From contig JAUXJP010000082.1 in assembly GCA_030624695.1 (NCBI GenBank), forward strand, positions 1 through 5,617: DNA of 5,617 nt. Reading direction: 5' to 3'. The number at the start of each line of letters is the position of its first letter. The first letter of the stretch is position 1. Positions 1-5,617 of this stretch are shown here, in pieces. Both the position numbers and the translations under genes were made by a program. The notes under the pieces are model-generated. The model did no database searches, had not been told where the DNA came from, and saw only the letters and a program-made list of their open reading frames with translations. This DNA comes from Candidatus Dadabacteria bacterium. Its GTDB lineage: Bacteria > Desulfobacterota_D > UBA1144 > Nemesobacterales > JAJCZQ01.

Positions 1-75
1 AGGATTAATAATGCTTTTGGTGATAAGAACCTCGTTTGTACTTGTCCCCCGATTGAAAGTTACGAGGCCGGGTGA
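1..75 (-). other. Sequence downstream of the surA-like gene, with a possible hairpin
   Basis: After the surA-like stop codon the minus strand carries no ATG, GTG or TTG that opens a reading frame to the window edge, so no further gene can be called. The part next to the stop is richer in G+C than the rest of the window. It can form an 8-bp stem: GGCCUCGU (69-62) with ACGAGGUU (35-28), six Watson-Crick and two G-U pairs, around a 26-nt loop. No run of U follows, so it is not a standard intrinsic terminator. The frame in register with the surA-like gene stays open past its stop (ending TNEVLITKSIINP at the edge) but has no standard start codon. It could be leader sequence of a next gene that begins just outside the window. 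Confidence 0.35.
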
Positions 76-993
76 TCAGAGTTTTCTTTCGATATATGCG
101 GTTTCTTTTATATTTTTCAGGTAAGTTTTAAGCATTTCTTCGGCTTTCTGGCTATAGATAGTATTCCTGATCTCGTTTGAATAACTTTGAGGGATACCTG
201 TCTTTGAATCTTTTTTATCCAGCACCTTGATTATGTGATAGCCACCCGGTGATTCTACAGGCCCGACTATTTCGTTAATCTGTACGTCTTTAACGGCAAA
301 CTCCAAAGATTCCACCAAATCACCTTTCTTAAAATACCCGAGGTCTCCACCGTTTTGAGCTGACATAGTGTCCTGGGAGTATTCTTTTGCAAGCTTGGGA
401 AAGTCTTCACCAGTTTTTGCTTCATCTGCTATTTTTGTTGCTTTCCGAAGAGCATCAGGCCCGTTGTTAAGTATAAGAATATGCGCAATACGTATTTCAC
501 TCACACCTTCTTCATAATCGCCGTATGTTTGCTGGTAGTACTCTTTTATTTCCTGGTCGGTTACGGCAACGTTACCCTTTACTTTTGCTTCCATGAGTTT
601 TTGCGTTAAGAGCTGAAATTTCCACTGTTCCCGGAAGTTTTCCTCTGTCATATTCTGCTCTTCCAGGGCTTTTTCCATCTCCGTCTCATCCAGCTTAAAA
701 CGTGATTTCATTTCTTTTAGCGTAAAATCCAGCTCTTCGTCGGAAACAGTGATTCCCGCCTGTTTGGCTTCCTGCTCAACAATGGTTTTATCTATGATCT
801 GTTCAAGAAACTTGTACTCCATTCCAGCCTCTTCCATATTTATTCCATTTTTCTTGGCTTCATTCATAAATTCAGAAAGTGTAATTATCTCCTCATTAAT
901 AACCAGGACAACCCTGTCCACCTGTTCCCTGGCGTTAGTAATTGAGGATGCAATTAATAATGCTAGTACAGCTGTAAATAGTATTCGTTTCAT
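76..993 (-). CDS. SurA-like periplasmic parvulin peptidyl-prolyl isomerase
   Basis: This is a predicted periplasmic folding chaperone that binds unfolded outer-membrane or exported proteins and isomerises X-Pro bonds. The 305-aa protein starts with a Sec signal peptide: MKR, a hydrophobic core (about 4-15) and a likely cut after TNA (A21). There is no lipobox cysteine, so it should be soluble rather than a PrsA-type lipoprotein. The mature start, VDRVVLVINEEIITLSEF (25-42), is the classic opening of the SurA N-terminal chaperone domain, which runs helical and charged to about 155. One parvulin (PPIC) domain follows at about 165-260, with IRIAHILI (167-174, H171), NGGDLGYFKKGDL (214-226) and GPVESPGGYHIIKV (244-257, H253). 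A short helical tail then closes the protein. E. coli SurA (428 aa) has two parvulin domains and this protein has one, so I withhold the symbol surA; a one-domain SurA or a PpiC/PpiD relative are the options. ATG with AGGAG 7 nt upstream fixes the start. It is probably co-transcribed with mfd, 58 nt upstream. Confidence 0.9.
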   Translation of the reverse strand: MKRILFTAVLALLIASSITNAREQVDRVVLVINEEIITLSEFMNEAKKNGINMEEAGMEYKFLEQIIDKTIVEQEAKQAGITVSDEELDFTLKEMKSRFKLDETEMEKALEEQNMTEENFREQWKFQLLTQKLMEAKVKGNVAVTDQEIKEYYQQTYGDYEEGVSEIRIAHILILNNGPDALRKATKIADEAKTGEDFPKLAKEYSQDTMSAQNGGDLGYFKKGDLVESLEFAVKDVQINEIVGPVESPGGYHIIKVLDKKDSKTGIPQSYSNEIRNTIYSQKAEEMLKTYLKNIKETAYIERKL

Positions 994-1000
994 TTATATA

Positions 1001-1005
1001 CTCCT
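1001..1005 (-). promoter_or_regulatory. Shine-Dalgarno sequence of the surA-like gene
   Basis: The minus strand reads AGGAG, followed by a 7-nt spacer TATATAA and ATG at 993-991. It lies in the 58-nt gap after mfd and supports the chosen start. The rest of the gap is AT-rich and contains the 8-bp palindrome TTGATCAA (1034-1041), but no convincing promoter or terminator. Confidence 0.8.
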
Positions 1006-1051
1006 GATAAAAGTATTAATAAGCTATCTTATGTTGATCAATTCATCAATG

Positions 1052-4000
1052 TTAATTATCTGCACTTAATTCATTTATTTTTTGCTTAAGTACTTTAAAT
1101 TTTTCTTTGGGGTCATAGTAAACCGTCAATTTACCGCTTGGTTTATACTTTTGAAAATGGACAGAATCTTCACGGAAAAGCATTATAGAATAACGTTCTT
1201 TTATCTCCAGTTTTAAAACTCTTAGTCTTTTTATTCTTACTTTTATTTCTGTAAGGGAAAAAAGGGTTTTCAGTTCCTTAGGAATTGTACCGTACCTGTC
1301 CTTGAGGTCATTCCTGAATTCCTTTATTTCTGCCAGGGTTTTCAGGGAAGATATTTTTTTATAGTAAAACAGCCTTTCCGAACTGTCGTATACATAACTT
1401 TCGGGAATATAGGCCTTTTGAGAGTTTTTTATTTCGGGTTCATAGTCTTCTTCAACCTTACCGTCTTTAAGAGTGTTTATCGCATTTTGAAGCAATTCGA
1501 GATAAAGTTCAAGCCCCACGTTTGATATTGTTCCAGACTGCTGTTCTCCAAACAAATTTCCGGCTCCCCTTATTTCCAGGTCCGAAAGTGCAAGTTTAAA
1601 TCCGGACCCAAGTTCCTGAAGCTCCGAAATCTTGGTCAGTCTTTTCAATGCTTCAGGTGTTAAAGTCTTAAGTGAGGGGATAAGAAAATATGCAAATGCT
1701 TTTATTTTTCCGCGGCCGACTCTTCCTTTTAACTGGTAAAGATCCGCGAGTCCGAACATATGTGCATCATTTACAATAATTGTATTAGCACGCTGAATAT
1801 CAAGGCCTGATTCGACTATAGCAGTTGTTATAAGCAGATTTATATCACCATTGATAAATTGCCTGATACTTTTTTCAAGCACCTGCTCTTTCATCCTGCC
1901 GTGGGTTACTGCAACAGATGCCTCCGGTATTAGGGCTTTAAGTTCTTCTGCAACTTTAAAAATAGTTTCAATCCTGTTGTTAATAAAAAATACTGAACCA
2001 CCCCTGTTAATCTCATTTAAAAATACTTCCCTGATATTTTCTTTATCATAGTTCTTTATAAACACATCAACCGGAAGCCTGCCTTCAGGAGGAGATTGTA
2101 TAACACTTATATCCCTGATGTCTGCAAGTGAAAGTTGTAGTGAGCGTGGTATAGGTGTTGCTGACAGTGACAAAACATCAACACCTTCTTTTAAAGCCCT
2201 CAGTTTTTCTTTATGTTTCACCCCGAATTTATGTTCCTCATCAATTATTACAAGACCAAGGTCCCTGAAACGGATTTTATTTCCAAGTAATCTGTGAGTA
2301 CCTATCACAATATCAAGACTGCCGTCCTTTAGTTTCTCAATAATTTCTCTAGTTTCTTTTAATGTCTTAAACCGTGAGATCATATCAATGTTAAGGGGAT
2401 AGCTGCTTAACCTCTCCAGGGTTGTAAGGTAATGCTGGGTGGCAAGCAATGTTGTCGGTACAAGTAATGCAACCTGCTTCCCATCCATGGATGCCTTGAA
2501 AGCTGCCCGCAGAGCCACTTCTGTTTTACCGAATCCCACGTCACCGCAAATAAGCCTGTCCATCGGCTTATCAGATTCCATGTCGGCTATTACCTCTTCT
2601 ATTGACCTTGCCTGGTCGGTTGTTTCTTCATAATTAAATTCAAGTTCAAATTCACGGAAGGCCTGGTCTCTCTTTGAGAAACTGAAACCCTTGATAGTTT
2701 TTCTTTTGGCATACAGCTCCAGCAGTTCCCTTGCAATAGTTTCAATTAACTTCTTTACTTTTTTAACAGTTTTTTTCCATGTGTCGCTTCCGAGTTTGTC
2801 TACGGATGGCTTCTTGCCGTCTCCAATAAATTTTTGCACCAGTTTTAAATTTTCGACTGGTACATATATCTTGTCCCCGCCCCTGTATTCACACTCAATG
2901 AAGTCTCCTTCAGAGCTGTTGAGGTCAATTTTTTTTAATCCCCTGTATATGCCTATACCAAACTGTTTATGGACTATATATTCTCCCGGCTTCAACTCGC
3001 TAAAAGAGGATATAAAGGCCGAGGACATATCCTCGGGCAACTGGTAACTCGTTTTTTTTTCTTTTTCTGAAATATCGTTTTCGGTAAAGACAGCTACTTT
3101 CAGGTCTTTTAAAATAAAACCATTTTCAAGTGGTCCAATATAAAACCTAATGCCCTCAAGTTTATATTCTTCAAGGAGTTCTTTTAATTTGTTCTGTTCA
3201 TTCTCATTGTAGGTTACGACATAAATTAAATAGTTGTCCTCTTTAAGCCTTTCTATTTTTTTTGCAAAGTTTTCTACCGGGGACTGGTTCTTTGAAGATT
3301 TTATACGTCCCGTTTCAGAACTGAATTTGATATGTTTTTTTGATTTGGAAAGAAGATCATTAAAATAGATTGACTGAAACTGTCCAAGCTGTTTTTCCAC
3401 ATCCTCGTGAGAAATAAAATTTACATCAGATTCCGGGATAAGTTTATTGAATTTGTTATTGCTGTTTATGATTTTCTGATGATTTTCCAGGAGATTCTTA
3501 TTAATGGTCTCAAGGTCTGTGTTCAAATCAAAAAATACAAGGTACTTTGCATTTGTATGGTTTAAAATTGTATCAGGGGATGTGTAGATAATTGGAGATA
3601 ACCATTCCAGCTGTTCTATATGCTTTTTTTCTTCTATTATATTTAATACTGTATTTCTTAAATTTGGAGAAATATCGCAGTCTACCAAATGGTTGTAAAT
3701 TACTTTCTGTATTTCAGAAAAGTCTTCCCGATAGATAAATTCACTTGCGGGAAAGATTGATACATTATCTGTTTTGTTAGTGGATTTTTGTGTTTTAGGA
3801 TCAAAAAATCTGATTGACCTGATTAAATCTCCCAGAAATTCGGCCCTGACGGGATATTTATGGACAGGAGAAAATATATCAACGATAGCCCCTCTGGTAC
3901 TAAACTGCCCCGGGTATTCCACCTGTTCACTTTTTCTAAAACCGATGCTGTATAACGAATCAATAAATTCTTCCCTGATAACCGTTTTGTTAATGGAAAG

Positions 4001-4432
4001 GTATATAGAAGCGGAAGATAATATTTTCCCCGGTACTGTTTTATCAAAAAGGGCTGAAGGCTGTATTAAAAGATTTTTACCGTTTTCAAGGGATACCAGG
4101 GCGGATATTCTCTCTACCGTGTTTATTATATTTCCACTACCAACAATTGATTCTATTGAATAGGTTTTTTTTTCGAATATTTCTGTTTCATATTCGGAGA
4201 ACACATTAAAGTTATCTGACAATAAAGGATCACTGTCAAAAGAATCGGATACAAAAATAAATGGCCTTTTAAGGAAAGTACTAATAAGGTGAGCAATAAA
4301 ATACTTTGAAGTACCTGAAAGTCCCGAAATTGTGAGCCTGCTTATTCCTGACCCGATCTGTTCACTTATATCTTCTAATTCATTTTTAATATACTTTTTA
4401 TGTTCTTCTAAAAAATCCCGGGTTATTGTCAC
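1052..4432 (-). CDS. mfd: Transcription-repair coupling factor (Mfd)
   Basis: Mfd is a cytoplasmic ATP-dependent DNA translocase that binds RNA polymerase stalled at a lesion, pushes it off and recruits UvrA for nucleotide excision repair. The protein is 1126 aa, close to the 1148 aa of E. coli Mfd, so it is complete. The N-terminal UvrB-like module (about 1-340) has the PGQFSTRGAIVDIF block (174-187) and a nucleotide-binding loop, GLSGTSK (37-43), that is degenerate as usual for Mfd. The D3 region is around 395-450. The CarD-like RNA-polymerase-interacting domain is about 480-540 (GEYIVHKQFGIGIYRG, then GGDKIYVPVENL). The motor has Walker A GDVGFGKT (630-637), PTTLLATQH (659-667), DEEH (731-734), SATP (757-760) and motif VI QLKGRVGRG (900-908). 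The TRG region follows (about 930-965, LEIRGAGNLFGEQQSG), then the C-terminal D7 domain (about 1000-1126). The start is GTG: an in-frame TGA at 4450-4448 limits the choice. There is no clear Shine-Dalgarno sequence, but the leuB stop is 5 nt upstream, so translational coupling is likely. Confidence 0.98.
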   Translation of the reverse strand: MTITRDFLEEHKKYIKNELEDISEQIGSGISRLTISGLSGTSKYFIAHLISTFLKRPFIFVSDSFDSDPLLSDNFNVFSEYETEIFEKKTYSIESIVGSGNIINTVERISALVSLENGKNLLIQPSALFDKTVPGKILSSASIYLSINKTVIREEFIDSLYSIGFRKSEQVEYPGQFSTRGAIVDIFSPVHKYPVRAEFLGDLIRSIRFFDPKTQKSTNKTDNVSIFPASEFIYREDFSEIQKVIYNHLVDCDISPNLRNTVLNIIEEKKHIEQLEWLSPIIYTSPDTILNHTNAKYLVFFDLNTDLETINKNLLENHQKIINSNNKFNKLIPESDVNFISHEDVEKQLGQFQSIYFNDLLSKSKKHIKFSSETGRIKSSKNQSPVENFAKKIERLKEDNYLIYVVTYNENEQNKLKELLEEYKLEGIRFYIGPLENGFILKDLKVAVFTENDISEKEKKTSYQLPEDMSSAFISSFSELKPGEYIVHKQFGIGIYRGLKKIDLNSSEGDFIECEYRGGDKIYVPVENLKLVQKFIGDGKKPSVDKLGSDTWKKTVKKVKKLIETIARELLELYAKRKTIKGFSFSKRDQAFREFELEFNYEETTDQARSIEEVIADMESDKPMDRLICGDVGFGKTEVALRAAFKASMDGKQVALLVPTTLLATQHYLTTLERLSSYPLNIDMISRFKTLKETREIIEKLKDGSLDIVIGTHRLLGNKIRFRDLGLVIIDEEHKFGVKHKEKLRALKEGVDVLSLSATPIPRSLQLSLADIRDISVIQSPPEGRLPVDVFIKNYDKENIREVFLNEINRGGSVFFINNRIETIFKVAEELKALIPEASVAVTHGRMKEQVLEKSIRQFINGDINLLITTAIVESGLDIQRANTIIVNDAHMFGLADLYQLKGRVGRGKIKAFAYFLIPSLKTLTPEALKRLTKISELQELGSGFKLALSDLEIRGAGNLFGEQQSGTISNVGLELYLELLQNAINTLKDGKVEEDYEPEIKNSQKAYIPESYVYDSSERLFYYKKISSLKTLAEIKEFRNDLKDRYGTIPKELKTLFSLTEIKVRIKRLRVLKLEIKERYSIMLFREDSVHFQKYKPSGKLTVYYDPKEKFKVLKQKINELSADN
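3052..3060 (-). repeat. Nine-adenine tract in mfd (codons 459-461)
   Basis: The coding strand has nine consecutive A across GAA-AAA-AAA-ACG (E-K-K-T), in the linker between the UvrB-like half and the RNA-polymerase-interacting domain. Gaining one A leads to TAG at 3002-3000 and losing one leads to TGA at 2994-2992, so either slip would end the protein just at the edge of the polymerase-binding domain. Confidence 0.85.
4165..4173 (-). repeat. Nine-adenine tract in mfd (codons 87-90)
   Basis: The coding strand has nine consecutive A across GAA-AAA-AAA-ACC (E-K-K-T). Slippage by one base in either direction reaches a stop within about 11 codons. This is a simple homopolymer; whether it slips in the cell is not known. 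Confidence 0.85.
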
Positions 4433-4437
4433 AATTT

Positions 4438-5517
4438 TTATAAATTTTCAAATTCACTGCAGATTGCATTTCCTATTTCCCTGCAGCCAACCTTATTTGT
4501 ACCTTCCTGGTATATGTCTGCAGTCCTGAACCCCTTATCAAGTGTGTTTTTAACTGCCTGTTCAACCATCTCGGACTCTTTGCCCATATTAAATGAATAT
4601 TTTAGCATCATGGAAATAGAAAGGATTGAGGCAATTGGATTTGCAATGTCCTGACCCGCGATATCAGGTGCACTGCCGTGGACAGGTTCGTATATGGCAC
4701 CTTTGTTGCCGACACTGGCTGAAGGCAGCATCCCCAGTGAGCCGGTGAGCTGAGCTGCTTCGTCACTGATTATGTCGCCAAACATATTGCCGGCAAGCAT
4801 AACATCAAAGCTTTTGGGCCTTCTTATAAGCTGCATGGCAGCATTGTCAACGTAAAGGTGTTCCAATTCGATGTGAGGAAACTCTTTTTCCCTGAGGCTT
4901 GAAACCGTATCCCTCCAGAGGACCATCGACTCAAGTACATTGGACTTGTCAATTGAAGTGACATGTTTATTTCTTTTTTCAGCGATCTGGAATGCAACCC
5001 TTGCAACTCTCTCAATTTCGGAGGTTGTGTAGTGCAAGGTATTCACTCCTTTTTGTTCACCACCGGCGATAGGTTCAATCCCTCTTGGCTTGCCAAAATA
5101 AATTCCACCCGTAAGTTCCCTTACCACCATTATATCAACACCCTCTACAATCTCTTTTTTCAAGGTGGATGCGTCTACAAGGGCGGGATAAACAATGGCG
5201 GGCCTTAAATTTGCAAATGCATCAAGTTCCTTTCGAAGTGTTAAAAGTCCGCTTTCAGGTTTGAGACTATGTTCAAGGTTTTCCCATTTGGGGCCCCCGA
5301 CAGCACCCAGAAGGACTGCGTCAGAATTCAGGGCCATATTCTTAACCTCATCTGTAAGAGGTACACCATGGGCATCAATAGAACTGCCGCCAAACAGGCC
5401 TTCCTCAATTTCAAATTTAGTGCCGCTCTTTGTTTCAATAATATTTAATAAATCAATACTTACAGCCGTAACTTCAACTCCGATACCGTCGCCAGGTATT
5501 ACTAATATCTTAGGCAA
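4438..5517 (-). CDS. leuB: 3-isopropylmalate dehydrogenase (LeuB)
   Basis: This cytoplasmic enzyme carries out the third step of leucine biosynthesis, the NAD+-dependent oxidative decarboxylation of (2R,3S)-3-isopropylmalate to 2-oxoisocaproate. The protein is 359 aa, full length for the family. Visible landmarks are PGDGIG (8-13), GGPKW (74-78), the substrate-binding arginines R95, R105 and R133, K191 in DKSNVL, and the metal-binding aspartates D224, D248 and D252. The last two lie in the family signature NMFGDIISDEAAQLTGSLGM (244-263). HGSAPDIAG (280-288) fits NAD+ rather than NADP+ use. The loop around 84-100 (GLLTLRKEL) and GGPKW favour isopropylmalate over isocitrate or homoisocitrate as substrate. 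Translation starts at TTG, supported by AAGGAG 7 nt upstream, and the stop TAA lies 5 nt before mfd. The partner genes leuA, leuC and leuD are not in the window. All expected catalytic residues are present. Confidence 0.97.
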   Translation of the reverse strand: MPKILVIPGDGIGVEVTAVSIDLLNIIETKSGTKFEIEEGLFGGSSIDAHGVPLTDEVKNMALNSDAVLLGAVGGPKWENLEHSLKPESGLLTLRKELDAFANLRPAIVYPALVDASTLKKEIVEGVDIMVVRELTGGIYFGKPRGIEPIAGGEQKGVNTLHYTTSEIERVARVAFQIAEKRNKHVTSIDKSNVLESMVLWRDTVSSLREKEFPHIELEHLYVDNAAMQLIRRPKSFDVMLAGNMFGDIISDEAAQLTGSLGMLPSASVGNKGAIYEPVHGSAPDIAGQDIANPIASILSISMMLKYSFNMGKESEMVEQAVKNTLDKGFRTADIYQEGTNKVGCREIGNAICSEFENL

Positions 5518-5617
5518 TTTTTTGCTCCTTAATTATAAAATTAAAGCTCTCTAATCTACCTGAATAATTAATATAGTTAAGAAACTCCAAATGCTTTTTT
5601 GTTGTTTTACTGTTAAT
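5510..5617 (-). CDS. Possible 3' end of an upstream gene (partial, unknown)
   Basis: One minus-strand frame is open from the window edge for 35 codons and ends with TAA at 5512-5510, overlapping the leuB start by 8 nt, as is common for adjacent genes in an operon. The predicted C-terminus contains the stretch HLEFLNYINYSGRLESFN and ends KEQKIA. The other two frames are interrupted by stops. I do not recognise the family; it does not resemble the C-terminus of LeuD or LeuC, the usual partners of leuB. Against it being coding, bases 5531-5617 are only about 22% G+C, clearly lower than the genes here, so an AT-rich leader or promoter region that happens to be open is a real alternative. A -10-like TATATT lies at 5575-5570, without a convincing -35. 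Confidence 0.3.
   Translation of the reverse strand: MNSKTTKKHLEFLNYINYSGRLESFNFIIKEQKIA
5525..5530 (-). promoter_or_regulatory. Shine-Dalgarno sequence of leuB
   Basis: The minus strand reads AAGGAG, followed by a 7-nt spacer CAAAAAA and then TTG at 5517-5515. This near-perfect site at ideal distance is what fixes the TTG start of leuB; no ATG lies nearby in frame that would give the conserved LeuB N-terminus. Confidence 0.8.

Noticed and set aside
1..75. Continuation of the surA-like frame past its stop as a readthrough protein or new gene
   Set aside because: There is no standard start codon and too little sequence to recognise a family; kept only as a remark on the tail region.
11..124. 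Small plus-strand ORF starting at ATG (11)
   Set aside because: It runs antisense into the end of the surA-like gene, has no ribosome site or recognisable motif, and looks like a shadow frame.
1034..1049. Inverted repeat TTGAT/ATCAA in the mfd to surA-like gap, as a possible terminator
   Set aside because: The stem is only 5 bp, AT-rich and not followed by a U run, so termination there is not supported.
994..1051. Separate promoter for the surA-like gene
   Set aside because: TTGATC with a 17-nt spacer is followed by TAATAC, matching only three of six -10 positions; not better than chance in AT-rich DNA.
3774..4163. Plus-strand open frame of 129 codons inside mfd
   Set aside because: It lies opposite well-conserved mfd coding sequence and its product has no recognisable domain; the same applies to the other antisense frames in mfd, leuB and the surA-like gene.
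5532..5537. Perfect -10-like TATAAT on the minus strand upstream of leuB
   Set aside because: Transcription from it would start at or inside the Shine-Dalgarno sequence, and no -35 element lies 16-18 nt upstream.

Overview
This window is a compact stretch of bacterial chromosome in which every recognisable gene lies on the minus strand. The DNA is AT-rich, with many A/T-ending codons. A SurA-type periplasmic chaperone with a Sec signal peptide points to a diderm (Gram-negative-type) bacterium. The Mfd protein looks like those of low-GC anaerobic or deltaproteobacteria-like lineages, but I cannot name a phylum from three housekeeping proteins.

Reading in the direction of transcription, from high to low coordinates, there are six parts. 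(1) At 5617-5510 a short AT-rich stretch is open in one frame and may be the 3' end of an upstream gene that runs into leuB. (2) At 5517-4438 is leuB, a complete 3-isopropylmalate dehydrogenase that starts with TTG behind a strong Shine-Dalgarno sequence. (3) At 4432-1052 is mfd, a complete transcription-repair coupling factor that starts with GTG only 5 nt after the leuB stop. (4) At 1051-994 is a 58-nt gap carrying the ribosome binding site of the next gene. (5) At 993-76 is a SurA-like parvulin peptidyl-prolyl isomerase with a signal peptide. (6) At 75-1 is a non-coding-looking tail with a possible hairpin; no start codon of a further gene is visible before the window ends.

The tight same-strand packing suggests that leuB, mfd and the surA-like gene are co-transcribed. 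Their jobs (leucine biosynthesis, transcription-coupled repair, outer-membrane protein folding) are not one pathway, so this looks like a housekeeping operon of convenience. An mfd gene followed by a parvulin gene is an arrangement I associate with deltaproteobacteria-like genomes.

I found no mobile element, CRISPR array, tRNA or rRNA, and nothing that convincingly amounts to a new biological system. The points worth a second look are modest: nine-adenine tracts inside mfd, one of which lies just before the RNA-polymerase-binding domain; the non-ATG starts and tight junctions of leuB and mfd; and the structured-looking sequence after the surA-like gene.
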